Shown here: in pieces, positions 34,375 through 43,317 of the stretch | Layout: each line of letters opens with the position of its first letter | Numbering within the stretch: the stretch's first letter is position 1 | NCBI GenBank assembly: GCA_938082545.1 | Contig: CALKCL010000025.1 | Coordinates: forward strand, 1-50,968 | Reading direction: 5' to 3' | Source: an uncultured Gammaproteobacteria bacterium | GTDB taxonomy: Bacteria; Pseudomonadota; Gammaproteobacteria; Ga0077536 | Length of the DNA: 50,968 nucleotides | Translations under genes and position numbers: made by a program | The notes under the pieces: model-generated | What the model was told of the DNA's origin: nothing | Databases searched by the model: none | The model's input: the letters and a program-made list of their open reading frames with translations, nothing else

Positions 34375-35481
34375 TTAATCAGCAAGGAATTTAGTTACAG
34401 CAGAGACTACAGATACTTGATCCGATTCAGATAAATACGGGTGCATAGGCAAACTAAGAACTCTAGCGGCGACATAGTCAGCTACTTCAAATTTTTGTTG
34501 CGCCCAATCTTGCCCCGCAAACACAGGCTGTCGATTGACCGCGATAGGGTAATGCACTGCTGACGGGATATTCACGCTACTTAAATAGGCCTGCAGTCTG
34601 TCGCGATGATCGACCTGAATAGTGTACTGAGCGAAGACACTATCATTGTGATCTTGGACATAAGGCGTCACGAGTTTCTCAGCACAGCTGCTGTTGAATT
34701 TTTGAGAGTATGACTTTCCTACTCTAGCTCGACTAGCGACCTCATCAGGGAAAGTAGTCATCTTGGATAGTAATACCGCTGCCTGAATAGTATCTAGCCT
34801 GCCCGTTAGTCCTAGGCGTGTATGATTGTATCGGCTCTCTTGCCCGTGAGCACTTATTTCTCTTAACCGATTGGCAATATCAGCATCGTTAGTAAAGCAG
34901 GCGCCACCATCACCATAGCATCCGAGCGGTTTGGAGGGGAAAAAGCTTGTGCAGCCGATAGTCGACAGAGAGCAAGATTTCGATCCTTTATACGTAGCGC
35001 CAAAACTTTGCGCACCGTCCTCAATCACTACCAGCCCATGCCGAGAGGCGACTTCGTTTATTTTGTCCATATCCGCACACTGTCCATACAAAGACACAGG
35101 CATCACAACTTTCGTCCGCTTTGTAATAGCCTTCTCAATAAGAGACGGATTTATGTTGTAAGTATGTTCGTCTATATCAACAAAAACGGGAACAGCACCA
35201 AGCCTACTAATTACTTCTGCGGTAGCAAAAAAAGTGAACGGACTAGTGATGACTTCATCATTGACCCCGACTCCTGCCGACATTAATGCTATCAAAAGGG
35301 CATCAGTGCCACTGGATACCCCAATACAGTGACCAGCACCTGTATAGTCCTCGAGAACTTTCTCTAGCTCAGCTACTTCGGGACCACAAATATATTGGCC
35401 ATGGCTTAGGACTTTTTGGATCCGCCGATCGACATCCTCTTTAAGCTGTTCATACTGACCTTGTAAATCAACAAAATTCAT
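34375..35481 (-). CDS. DegT/DnrJ/EryC1/StrS family sugar aminotransferase (WbpE-like)
   Basis: A ~368-residue PLP-dependent aminotransferase that aminates a nucleotide keto-sugar. Motifs are MNFVDLQGQYEQLKEDVD at the start, GVSSGTDALLIAL, ITSPFTFFATAEVI and DGAQSFGATYKG. The PLP-lysine segment is TSFFPSKPLGCYGDGGA, with HGQESRYNHTRLGLTGRLD following. ATG 35479-35481 begins like the family; AGGAG lies 13 bases upstream, rather far. A longer reading would need TTG at 35529. It is the first gene of the leftward polysaccharide operon. Confidence 0.88.
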   Translation of the reverse strand: MNFVDLQGQYEQLKEDVDRRIQKVLSHGQYICGPEVAELEKVLEDYTGAGHCIGVSSGTDALLIALMSAGVGVNDEVITSPFTFFATAEVISRLGAVPVFVDIDEHTYNINPSLIEKAITKRTKVVMPVSLYGQCADMDKINEVASRHGLVVIEDGAQSFGATYKGSKSCSLSTIGCTSFFPSKPLGCYGDGGACFTNDADIANRLREISAHGQESRYNHTRLGLTGRLDTIQAAVLLSKMTTFPDEVASRARVGKSYSQKFNSSCAEKLVTPYVQDHNDSVFAQYTIQVDHRDRLQAYLSSVNIPSAVHYPIAVNRQPVFAGQDWAQQKFEVADYVAARVLSLPMHPYLSESDQVSVVSAVTKFLAD

Positions 35482-35817
35482 TGTGCTTCGATCGCTCCTG
35501 TGTTTTCGCTTTATCGCCCTTAATGACAATATTAAAATCTTAAAGACCCGAGAGTATTACACCTATATTATTTCTTATTTACCTCATAAGAGCCTCGACA
35601 AAATTAACTTTTTTTTGCTCTGTTATCGATACCACGACATCTGCCGCTGTGAAAACATCATACATGCCAGAATAATCGAACAATAATTAGTCACTTTATT
35701 AAAAATAAGGACGTTATCATAGGAGTATATTACGCAAACACGAATAACTAACAACAGGTTTCAAAACTGAACGCCGTGTTAACATAGGTTCCAGTATTTG
35801 TAACCGGAGAATCAAGA
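35482..35817. other. Intergenic stretch between the polysaccharide operon and the 35818 gene
   Basis: These 336 bases hold no convincing gene. They separate two divergent transcription units and must contain both promoters. The sequence is clearly AT-rich with an 8-T tract near 35607-35614. I could not pick a confident -35/-10 pair on either strand, and saw no riboswitch-like structure. Confidence 0.6.
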
Positions 35818-36198
35818 ATGGTTGATGATAGCCCTAATGGATTAGACACACTAACAATTGACACTGCCAATTTATTTAGAGAAGAATCGATTACTGACAC
35901 CCAGTCAGCTAATATAAAGCAACTCATCCCTATAACCTTAGATGGGACGGAAGATAGCAGCCGCGATCGCCAGTTTGTTGGTGATACAACCCTTATGACT
36001 CAAATGGGTCCTATTCCTGTGCAATTTCCGATTCCGGCAAAAAACTTACAAGAAGCATTTACGATGTTCCCTGAGGGCGTTCAAGGTGCTGTAGAAAAAC
36101 TTCAAGAAAGAGCTCAAGAAATGGCCAGAGAAGAGGCATCACGAATCGTAGTCCCAGGACAAGAACCAAACCGAGGAGGGTTCGGAGGCCGAGGTTAG
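35818..36198 (+). CDS. Small soluble protein of unknown function upstream of ccm
   Basis: A 126-residue acidic protein I do not recognise. The N-terminal half is polar and the middle has a proline-rich MTQMGPIPVQFPIPAKN. Residues ~78-112 look like a long amphipathic or coiled-coil helix (AVEKLQERAQEMAREEA), and the end is Gly/Arg-rich (NRGGFGGRG). No signal peptide is seen. A GGAG site precedes the ATG by about 7 bases, so expression is credible. It ends 21 bases before ccmA, which makes it the probable first gene of the ccm transcript. Confidence 0.7.
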   Translation: MVDDSPNGLDTLTIDTANLFREESITDTQSANIKQLIPITLDGTEDSSRDRQFVGDTTLMTQMGPIPVQFPIPAKNLQEAFTMFPEGVQGAVEKLQERAQEMAREEASRIVVPGQEPNRGGFGGRG

Positions 36199-36219
36199 CC
36201 AAGATAGAAACATAAAACC

Positions 36220-36846
36220 ATGTCGAAGCCTATACTAGAAGTCACAAATATCTCGCTTTCCAGGGCCGAAACTCTTGTCGTTCGCGATTTAAGTTTTTCG
36301 GTTTTAGGTGGTGAAATACTCCATCTCTCAGGTTCTAACGGCAGCGGAAAAACAACTATTCTGCGAGCGCTGGCGGGGCTAATAATGCCCGACAATGGCA
36401 GAGTCGCAAGGCTAGAAGAAAAATTGGGCAATATCACTACTTCTAGCCATTCGGTTGTCTACATTGCGCATCGTCATGGTCTGGAAGAAAATTTAAGCCC
36501 GCTAGAAAATCTTAATTTCTTGTCGCAGGTATGTGCCCCGCCTCCTATCCGAGATGGAATCAGCGTGCTTGAAACATTGGGGCTAAAAGCCTCAATGCAC
36601 ATCCCTACTGCTCGACTTTCAGCAGGGCAGAAACAGCGGGTGTCTCTTGCTAGGCTGCTGATGTTTGACGCTTCATTATGGCTTCTAGATGAGCCCTTCA
36701 CAGCGCTTGATACGAGATCAAAAAAACAACTAGAAAGCATGATTGATGCTCATCTAGATAGGAAAGGAGCCGTTGTGCTTGCCTCTCATCAGAGATTCAA
36801 TTGCAAAAGCCACGTGTTAAAACATTCGCTCCCAATGATTATATGA
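36220..36846 (+). CDS. ccmA: Haem exporter ATP-binding protein CcmA
   Basis: A 208-residue ABC ATPase with Walker A GSNGSGKTT near residue 38, the signature LSAGQKQRVSLARL and Walker B LWLLDEPFTALD. As part of CcmABCD it drives release of haem-loaded CcmE for cytochrome c maturation. Its TGA overlaps the ccmB ATG (ATGA at 36843-36846). It is of normal length and the first recognisable gene of a complete System I operon. Confidence 0.95.
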   Translation: MSKPILEVTNISLSRAETLVVRDLSFSVLGGEILHLSGSNGSGKTTILRALAGLIMPDNGRVARLEEKLGNITTSSHSVVYIAHRHGLEENLSPLENLNFLSQVCAPPPIRDGISVLETLGLKASMHIPTARLSAGQKQRVSLARLLMFDASLWLLDEPFTALDTRSKKQLESMIDAHLDRKGAVVLASHQRFNCKSHVLKHSLPMII

Positions 36847-37520
36847 CTCTGTTTCCCCGAGTAGTAAACGAAACAACCTCACGTGAGCTGCGGAAAACTT
36901 TTCGTAATCCCAGCGAAATCTTCTATCCTTTAATATTTTTTGTCCTTGTTCTAACTATGTTTCCATTTTCTATACCGCCGGTACCTGGACTATTTAATTC
37001 GCTAGCAAGTGGTATATTATGGACCGCAGCTCTTCTAGCAATCAGCCTGTCTCTCGAGACGCTTTTCAAGGCTGATTATGGCTCTGGAGCCCTCGAGGTG
37101 ATTTACCTTTCGGGAGCTGACCTCGTCCTCGTAAGCATTGGGAAATCTCTAGGGCATTGGATTATTTCAGGGCTACCAATTGCCTTACTTGCATTTCCAA
37201 TAGGTTGGGCATTAGATTTAAACTTTCTAACCCTCTGGGTGCTCGTGCTAACCCTGATGCTGGGAAGTGCGACGATGAGCCTGACAGGGGCGTCAATAAG
37301 TGCCCTAACTGTTGGGTTAAGAGGTGGAGGATTCCTACTGGTTATGCTCACTCTGCCATTTTTTGTACCGCTACTTATATTTGGAAGCTCTGCTGCCACA
37401 AATGCCTCTTTAGGGATAGTTCCTGAGGCGGAATTGTACTTTCTCGGGGGCATGTTTGTTCTCTCACTCACCGTAGCTCCTTGGGCTACAGCGCATGCCA
37501 TAAGGATACGCCTAGGCTGA
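36843..37520 (+). CDS. ccmB: Haem exporter permease CcmB
   Basis: A ~225-residue inner-membrane protein with six helices and the family start SRELRKTFRNPSEIFYPLIFF. It is the permease partner of CcmA. I take the ATG at 36843, which overlaps the ccmA stop in the usual ATGA arrangement, rather than an upstream in-frame start inside ccmA. It ends with TGATG shared with ccmC. Confidence 0.94.
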   Translation: MTLFPRVVNETTSRELRKTFRNPSEIFYPLIFFVLVLTMFPFSIPPVPGLFNSLASGILWTAALLAISLSLETLFKADYGSGALEVIYLSGADLVLVSIGKSLGHWIISGLPIALLAFPIGWALDLNFLTLWVLVLTLMLGSATMSLTGASISALTVGLRGGGFLLVMLTLPFFVPLLIFGSSAATNASLGIVPEAELYFLGGMFVLSLTVAPWATAHAIRIRLG

Positions 37521-38278
37521 TGATGAATTTTTTACACAAATATGCCTCACTGCGAAATTTTTACTTTTTAAGCCTAAGGTTGTCTCGATGGTTGGTTTTA
37601 CCTTTTGTTTTTACCTTGGTATATGGCTTAATAGGCGCTCTCTGGATTGCGCCCCAAGACTATCAGCAAGGCGAGAGCTTCAGGATAATGTATGTGCATG
37701 TGCCAAGTGCTTGGCTTTCTATGTTTGTGTACATGAATATGGTTGGTGCTGCGGTGCTCACTCTGATCTGGCGTGTGAAACTATCTGAAATAGTTCTCCG
37801 CGCCTGCGCGCCCCTTGGTGCAATTTTTACTTTCCTTGCGCTTGTTACAGGTTCAATTTGGGGCAAACCTATGTGGGGAACCTGGTGGGTGTGGGACGCG
37901 CGACTTACGTCCGAGCTCCTTTTACTTTTCATTTACTTCGGAATAATTGCTCTCTTCCATGCGATCGAAGATAGACGCATGGCCGCAAAAGCCTGCGCTT
38001 TGCTTACATTAGTCGGTGCAGTTAACATCCCTATTATTCACTACTCGGTGGAATGGTGGAGTACACTTCACCAAGGACCAACGGTGTCCAAAATCGGTGC
38101 GCCATCGATTCATATCGACATGCTTATTCCTTTGATCGTGATGAGTGTTTCGTTCACACTGTATTTCATAATTATGTGCTTAGCGCGTATCAGAATAGGT
38201 ATACGAGAATATGATAAGAATTCAAACTGGGTCAAAAATTTAGTGACCTCCACACTGCAAAAGGAGCATAGCCAGTGA
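37520..38278 (+). CDS. ccmC: Haem lyase/handling protein CcmC
   Basis: A ~252-residue inner-membrane protein. The tryptophan-rich WWD domain GKPMWGTWWVWDARLTSELLL lies in the middle, with flanking His residues in MYVHVPSAW and NIPIIHYSVEWWSTLHQG that ligate haem. CcmC loads haem onto CcmE. The start is ATG 37520 (TGATG overlap with ccmB) or ATG 37523, giving proteins that differ by one Met. Its stop overlaps the ccmD GTG. Confidence 0.95.
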   Translation: MMNFLHKYASLRNFYFLSLRLSRWLVLPFVFTLVYGLIGALWIAPQDYQQGESFRIMYVHVPSAWLSMFVYMNMVGAAVLTLIWRVKLSEIVLRACAPLGAIFTFLALVTGSIWGKPMWGTWWVWDARLTSELLLLFIYFGIIALFHAIEDRRMAAKACALLTLVGAVNIPIIHYSVEWWSTLHQGPTVSKIGAPSIHIDMLIPLIVMSVSFTLYFIIMCLARIRIGIREYDKNSNWVKNLVTSTLQKEHSQ

Positions 38279-38421
38279 GCAATTTTTTCCTAATGGGAGG
38301 TTACGCCTTTTATGTCTGGTCAGCGTATATTACAACAGCTCTAGTGCTTGCAGCGTCATATATACTTGTAAGAAAACACGAACGACTCCAATTACAACGG
38401 CTTATAAAAGCTCAGAACTGA
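38275..38421 (+). CDS. ccmD: Haem exporter small subunit CcmD
   Basis: A 48-residue single-helix protein. It starts at GTG 38275, overlapping the ccmC TGA (GTGA). The product reads MSNFFLMGGYAFYVWSAYI, then a hydrophobic helix and the basic VRKHERLQLQRL tail, which is the normal CcmD layout (GGYAFYVW-type start). It stabilises the CcmABC-CcmE complex. An internal ATG at 38293 is an alternative start. Position between ccmC and ccmE confirms the call. Confidence 0.9.
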   Translation: MSNFFLMGGYAFYVWSAYITTALVLAASYILVRKHERLQLQRLIKAQN

Positions 38422-38434
38422 CTAGTAGGAAATA

Positions 38435-38875
38435 ATGTCCCCGCGAAAGAAAAAAATGCTGACTTTAGCCCTCGCTGTTGCAGGACTAGCTATAGCAACA
38501 GCGCTAATTTTGACCGCCTTTGAAAAAAACTTGATGTACTTTTACAGTCCTAGCGAAATCGCCATGGGGGATGCGCCTGAAAATCGTCCTTTCCGAATCG
38601 GAGGAATGGTCGTAAAAGGAAGTGTTATTAGAGAAAAAGATACCTTGGGGGTGTGGTTCAATCTCACTGACTACACAAACGAGCGAATGGTTTATTATAA
38701 GGGGATACTTCCTGACTTGTTCAGAGAAGGTCAAGGTATCGTCGCTAAAGGCGGGCTCAACGAAACAGGCCTCTTTGTGGCTACCGAAGTGCTAGCGAAA
38801 CACGACGAAAACTACATGCCGCCGGAAGTGGCGGATGCACTGAAAAAATCTCAGAAATATCAAAATTCAAAATGA
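38435..38875 (+). CDS. ccmE: Periplasmic haem chaperone CcmE
   Basis: A 146-residue membrane-anchored OB-fold protein with one N-terminal helix (residues 8-28). The haem-binding motif AKHDENYMPPE contains His123, which binds haem covalently, and Tyr127. It carries haem from CcmC to CcmF/H. Its stop overlaps the ccmF start by 4 bases. Confidence 0.95.
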   Translation: MSPRKKKMLTLALAVAGLAIATALILTAFEKNLMYFYSPSEIAMGDAPENRPFRIGGMVVKGSVIREKDTLGVWFNLTDYTNERMVYYKGILPDLFREGQGIVAKGGLNETGLFVATEVLAKHDENYMPPEVADALKKSQKYQNSK

Positions 38876-40818
38876 TTGTTGAACTTGGCCACTTCTCTAC
38901 CGTACTAGCTCTCATATGCTCAGCAATGCTATCCATCATTCCATTAATCGGTGCACAGACAAATAACGCCCACCTTATGGATATAGCAAAATCCGCAGCT
39001 CGTGCTCAGTTCTTATTAGTTTTTTTAGGATTTCTAGCGCTTACCTGGGCATTTGTAACGAATGATTTTTCACTAACTTATGTCGCTTCTAATTCAAATT
39101 CCTCTCTTCCTCTAGGCTTCAGAATCTCTGCTGTCTGGGGAGCCCATGAAGGTTCTCTTCTGCTTTGGGTGTTAATTCTTTCAATTTGGATGGCAGCGTT
39201 CACTTGCTCGAACAATGATATGCCACCCAAATTTAAAGCTCGAGTCTTAGCTATTCTTGGCATAATAAGTTTTGGCTTTTTGATTTTCATGCTCTTCACA
39301 TCTAACCCATTCTTAAGAAATCTCCCGTCTCCAGCTAATGGGCTAGACCTAAATCCATTATTGCAAGATTTAGGATTGATCATTCACCCACCCTTGCTAT
39401 ATGCCGGCTATGTAGGCTTTTCCGTGCCTTTCGCCTTAGCCATAGCTGCTCTTCTAGGAGATGGAGTGAACCCTGCATGGGCTCGATGGGCTCGTCCATG
39501 GGTACTTGTTGCTTGGTCTTTTCTAACTATCGGGATTAGTCTTGGTAGCTGGTGGGCCTATTATGAGCTAGGCTGGGGAGGATGGTGGTTTTGGGACCCC
39601 GTTGAAAATGCTTCTTTTATGCCTTGGCTTTTGGGAACAGCGCTCGTTCATTCGCTTGCGGCAACCGAAAAACGAAATATCTTTAAAAGCTGGACGATTC
39701 TCCTCGCTATTGCAACATTCGGCCTCAGCCTGATAGGGACATTTCTGGTTAGGTCTGGAATCCTGACGTCGGTCCATGCCTTTGCAACAGATCCGACTAG
39801 AGGAGTCTTTATTTTAGCCTTCTTAACTATTGTTATTGGAGGCGCACTTGCAGTTTTCGCAGCAAAAAAACCTCAATCCGACCCTCTTGCGAGTGACTCA
39901 TTAGCTGCACGGGAGACTTTTCTTTTGACGAACAGTATCGTTTTGTCAGTTGCTACGGGGACTGTTTTACTCGGAACACTCTACCCGTTGCTAATTGATG
40001 CATTGGGGCGTGGAAAAATGTCCGTGGGTGCTCCTTACTTTAATAGCGTCTTTATCCCCCTAATGATTCCGTTGCTAATGCTAATCGGCTTTGGGCAGAC
40101 CGCACACTGGAGAAGAGATAGTTTTAGGCGTCTGTTCTCCATAGCCAAGTACCCGGCAGCTTGCGCGATAACTCTTGCGATAGGCGCCTGGGCAATGCTC
40201 GAGGGCACTGGTGCCATACAAGCTGCTTCAGCATTGTTGATGGCTTTCTGGGTGATTGTAACCACCTTAAAGAATCTTTATCTCCAGTTCTCTAACGCTA
40301 CGAAAATCTCACCTGTCCGGCGAGCATTACTTGGTCAAAGCGTGGCACACATCGGGTTCGCAGTAACAGTCATAGGAGTAACACTGGTAAGCATATACAG
40401 TGTTGAGAAGCATGTAAGGATGTCGCCGGGCGAAAGTATAGAATTTTCTAATTATCAAGCCACCTTTGATTCGATAAAAAAAATCACAGGACCAAACTAC
40501 TCAGGTGTTGAAGCAACTTTTAACGTGACTCAAGATGAAAAAGTGATCGCGGTTTTGTTTCCTCAAAAGCGAAATTACAATGCTGGCAGTCAGACAATGA
40601 CCGAAGCAGGTATCAGTGCTGGAATTACTAAAGATATATATATTGCCTTGGGGGAAAAGATTGATACTGAGGATTGGGGGGTCAGATTAAATATAAAGCC
40701 TTTTGTTCGGTGGATCTGGTTCGGAGCTTTTTTAATGGCTGCAGGCGGGATGATTGCGGCTTCTGATTTAAGATTCAAACGACTTAACAAAAATCGCCGC
40801 CCCTCCGCGCAGACTTAA
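38872..40818 (+). CDS. ccmF: Cytochrome c haem lyase subunit CcmF
   Basis: A 648-residue polytopic membrane protein (about 15 helices). The WWD domain ELGWGGWWFWDPVENASFMPWL is intact, with His residues in LIIHPPLLYAGYVGF and ALVHSLAATEKR. With CcmH it attaches haem to apocytochrome CXXCH motifs in the periplasm, including the haem c domain of the quinoprotein at 4823. ATG overlaps the end of ccmE (ATGA). Length is normal. Confidence 0.95.
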   Translation: MIVELGHFSTVLALICSAMLSIIPLIGAQTNNAHLMDIAKSAARAQFLLVFLGFLALTWAFVTNDFSLTYVASNSNSSLPLGFRISAVWGAHEGSLLLWVLILSIWMAAFTCSNNDMPPKFKARVLAILGIISFGFLIFMLFTSNPFLRNLPSPANGLDLNPLLQDLGLIIHPPLLYAGYVGFSVPFALAIAALLGDGVNPAWARWARPWVLVAWSFLTIGISLGSWWAYYELGWGGWWFWDPVENASFMPWLLGTALVHSLAATEKRNIFKSWTILLAIATFGLSLIGTFLVRSGILTSVHAFATDPTRGVFILAFLTIVIGGALAVFAAKKPQSDPLASDSLAARETFLLTNSIVLSVATGTVLLGTLYPLLIDALGRGKMSVGAPYFNSVFIPLMIPLLMLIGFGQTAHWRRDSFRRLFSIAKYPAACAITLAIGAWAMLEGTGAIQAASALLMAFWVIVTTLKNLYLQFSNATKISPVRRALLGQSVAHIGFAVTVIGVTLVSIYSVEKHVRMSPGESIEFSNYQATFDSIKKITGPNYSGVEATFNVTQDEKVIAVLFPQKRNYNAGSQTMTEAGISAGITKDIYIALGEKIDTEDWGVRLNIKPFVRWIWFGAFLMAAGGMIAASDLRFKRLNKNRRPSAQT

Positions 40819-40829
40819 AAAAGTTGACG

Positions 40830-41354
40830 ATGAAAGCACAACCTATAATCCCTATTGCTATTTTTATCTTACTCGTCGCCTTGTTTGGCATAGGGCTGAC
40901 CAAAGACCCACGTCTCATACCCTCTCCACTCATCGGCGAGCCTCTTCCTGAGTTCGAGCTGTCTCTACTCCATCATCCGGATGACATTGTCGAAAAACAC
41001 GATCTTATAGGAGAATACATGCTGCTTAACGTGTGGGCTTCTTGGTGCGTAGCTTGTGCCGAAGAACACTCTTTGATAATCGACTTAGCCAAACAAAAAA
41101 TAATAAAAATAGTTGGAATAAATTACAAAGACAAGTCATCTGATGCTCTCAGGTGGCTGGAAGAGAAAGGTGATCCTTACGATTCCACACTGGTTGACTT
41201 CGACGGCGAACTCGGGATGGATCTTGGCGTTTACGGAGTGCCTGAAACGTTTCTCATTGATCCTAAAGGACAGGTACTTTACAAACATGTCGGCCCTCTT
41301 ACTTTAGAAGTCATTGAAAACAACTTACTAACATTAACTAGGCCGGAACAATGA
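40830..41354 (+). CDS. ccmG: Thiol:disulfide oxidoreductase CcmG/DsbE
   Basis: A ~174-residue thioredoxin-fold protein held by an N-terminal helix. The active site is NVWASWCVACAEEH (WCxxC) and the family-typical GVYGVPETFLIDPKG contains the cis-Pro. It reduces apocytochrome cysteines before haem attachment. I start it at ATG 40830; two codons upstream only TTG is available, and the ribosome site is poor. It overlaps ccmH by ATGA. Confidence 0.93.
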   Translation: MKAQPIIPIAIFILLVALFGIGLTKDPRLIPSPLIGEPLPEFELSLLHHPDDIVEKHDLIGEYMLLNVWASWCVACAEEHSLIIDLAKQKIIKIVGINYKDKSSDALRWLEEKGDPYDSTLVDFDGELGMDLGVYGVPETFLIDPKGQVLYKHVGPLTLEVIENNLLTLTRPEQ

Positions 41355-41830
41355 TGGTGACAATAAGAATAGCAGTGCTAGCGTTCGCGTCGCTGTCGGC
41401 TGTAAGTATTCTGGCTTCTGACTACTCTTATACATTCACCACACCTCAGCGTGAAATGAGATACCAATCACTTATGGAAGAGCTCCGGTGCTTGGTTTGT
41501 CAAAACCAATCATTGGCAGATTCAAACGCGGGGCTTGCACAAGACCTTCGGAAAAAAGTCTACGACATGATCTCGACCGGCAATGACGATGATCAAATTC
41601 TGGACTTTTTAACTGACCGATATGGAAAATTTATTCTTTACGACCCGAAGTTAAACTACGAAAACGCGCCTCTCTGGCTGTTGCCAATACTAATGATTTG
41701 CATTGGCGTATATGTCATCTCCCGCCTGGCTAAGCAAGGAGAGCGCTCGGAAGCGGTGATCCCACAATCAGCTCAAGACGATGCAGATGCATTGGTAAAG
41801 CATCTCGAAGAAAGAAGTAAACAGCTATGA
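41351..41830 (+). CDS. ccmH: Cytochrome c maturation protein CcmH (short, N-terminal-type)
   Basis: A 159-residue protein with a signal peptide (1-22), the redox motif ELRCLVCQNQSLADSNAGLA (LRCxxC), and one C-terminal helix (PLWLLPILMICIGVYVISRL). It matches the N-terminal half of E. coli CcmH, the C-terminal TPR part being encoded separately as ccmI, as in Pseudomonas. The gene overlaps its neighbours by 4 bases on both sides. Confidence 0.94.
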   Translation: MMVTIRIAVLAFASLSAVSILASDYSYTFTTPQREMRYQSLMEELRCLVCQNQSLADSNAGLAQDLRKKVYDMISTGNDDDQILDFLTDRYGKFILYDPKLNYENAPLWLLPILMICIGVYVISRLAKQGERSEAVIPQSAQDDADALVKHLEERSKQL

Positions 41831-43008
41831 TATTTTGGCTCTTAATTTCAGCAAGCGCATTAGCCACACTTGCCTTTATCCTAACTCCGCTCTTTTTTAC
41901 AAGAATACAGAACCAGTATGATCTATCTGATGAGGGCATACTGCGACTTAAAGAGCTAGACGAGGACCTACAATTCGGTGATGTAACGCCAACAGCGCAT
42001 GAAAAACTTAAGAAAAAAGTTGCGTTGGAGATATTACAGAGACAAACGTCTTTTGATGAGATGCCTGCATACACAGGGAAATATAAAATCTCTGCTGCCG
42101 TACTTTTGACAGTTCTAGTAGCAATCCCTATCTATCTAAAAACAGGATCGCCTGACATTGGCCAGTTCATGTCTAACAATCCTGGAGCCACTATGTCGTC
42201 TGCTCCAGCAACAGCTGCCATATTACTTAATAGGCTGAAAGTCAAAGCGCGCAGCGAACCGCTGAATAAGCACGCATGGGAAAGCCTAGCAAGAAGCTAT
42301 TTAATGCTAGGCCTGACTGATGAAGCGATCACCGCTTCAAAAAAATTAGTAGAACTGGATAGCGGGTCTAGCCAAGCTAGACTCCTTTTGATAGAGGCCT
42401 CGATTGCTAAAGATAACGGAGTGTTCAAGCTAACGACTATCGCTATGCTGGATGCAATTGTCTCAGAAGAGCCTATGAACTCACTAGCTCTAACTATGCG
42501 AGGTCTTGCCTACCACCAAGAGGGTCAGGCTGACAAAGCTTTAGCGTATCTACAACGCGCGAGCCAAAATTTACCTGTCGAGTCTCCTTTATCGCAGAAT
42601 CTATTACAGCTAATTGAATCATTGGAAACCAATACGCCGACCTCTCCACAGAAAATGCTACTCGCCTACCCGCTAGTTCAAATAAGCCTCTCACCTGAAC
42701 TGTTAGAAGAAAACAATAATGATGCTACGGTCTATATAACGGTACATTCGGCTGCAGATTCTAAAATCCCCATTGCGGCGATGAAACGGCCAGCTCTGAC
42801 ATTACCTATAGAGTTCTCCTTAGCGGACATGAATGAAATGCGAAGCGGTGCTCCGATAACAGCAGAAGACGCCGTGATGATAAAGGCGAGAGTAACCAAT
42901 TCCGGAAGCATCAAAACTCAACCGGGGGACTGGATTGGATATAGCGCGCCATTTTTGATCGCGAAAGTGCGTCGAATCAGGATAATAATAGCTGAAATCA
43001 GCGAATAG
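41827..43008 (+). CDS. ccmI: Cytochrome c maturation TPR protein CcmI
   Basis: A 393-residue protein with two N-terminal membrane helices (residues 2-22 and ~92-110) and a cytoplasmic loop between them. Next come TPR repeats (HAWESLARSYLMLGLTDEAI; ALTMRGLAYHQEGQADKAL) and a C-terminal beta-rich periplasmic domain. CcmI holds the apocytochrome C-terminus and hands it to the lyase. It is the last gene of the ccm operon. The 309-base gap after it shows a new transcription unit. Confidence 0.92.
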   Translation: MIFWLLISASALATLAFILTPLFFTRIQNQYDLSDEGILRLKELDEDLQFGDVTPTAHEKLKKKVALEILQRQTSFDEMPAYTGKYKISAAVLLTVLVAIPIYLKTGSPDIGQFMSNNPGATMSSAPATAAILLNRLKVKARSEPLNKHAWESLARSYLMLGLTDEAITASKKLVELDSGSSQARLLLIEASIAKDNGVFKLTTIAMLDAIVSEEPMNSLALTMRGLAYHQEGQADKALAYLQRASQNLPVESPLSQNLLQLIESLETNTPTSPQKMLLAYPLVQISLSPELLEENNNDATVYITVHSAADSKIPIAAMKRPALTLPIEFSLADMNEMRSGAPITAEDAVMIKARVTNSGSIKTQPGDWIGYSAPFLIAKVRRIRIIIAEISE

Positions 43009-43317
43009 AATCTATAAATCTGTAGTCTCATCCAAAATATGTCTGAATTTATTTACGGTCGGATTAGCTGCGTTGTTGGCATAAGTTACTGTAATATATA
43101 ACATATCTATTGTCGGCAGCTTCATTAGTCGGACGGCTGCCTATCACTTGCTAATAATTCAATAAAAAGAGGTTGGACAGACGACACAAGTAGGTTACCT
43201 TAGTTGTTAGAAATTGCTCTGAGCAACTGCGTTCAGGGTGCAAAAAACGGGGAGCATGGAACAATCTTCCAAGCTCATGATTTATTTTCGATACCCAATC
43301 GAAAGGCAGGGGAAACA
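43009..43317 (+). other. Intergenic region and structured leader upstream of the DUF1329 gene
   Basis: No gene is convincing here; an in-frame extension of the next gene from TTG 43204 lacks a ribosome site. A promoter candidate at 43076-43104 would leave a leader of ~200 bases. That leader has three small hairpins: GGCAGC/GCTGCC around 43115-43142, TTGCT-CTG-AGCAA around 43215-43227, and TTTCGAT-ACCCA-ATCGAAA at 43286-43304 just before the ribosome site. Confidence 0.5.
43076..43104 (+). promoter_or_regulatory. Candidate sigma70-type promoter
   Basis: TTGGCA (43076-43081), a 17-base spacer and TAACAT (43099-43104) resemble a sigma70 promoter in the gap after ccmI. It would start a long leader for the DUF1329 gene. 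This is pattern-based only. Confidence 0.35.

Noticed and set aside
37103-37501. 132-residue minus-strand ORF
   Set aside because: It lies wholly inside ccmB on the opposite strand and has no supporting ribosome site or domain.
43204-43317. N-terminal extension of the DUF1329 protein from TTG 43204
   Set aside because: It has no ribosome site and would bury the twin-arginine signal; ATG 43318 has both a good site and the signal at its N-terminus.
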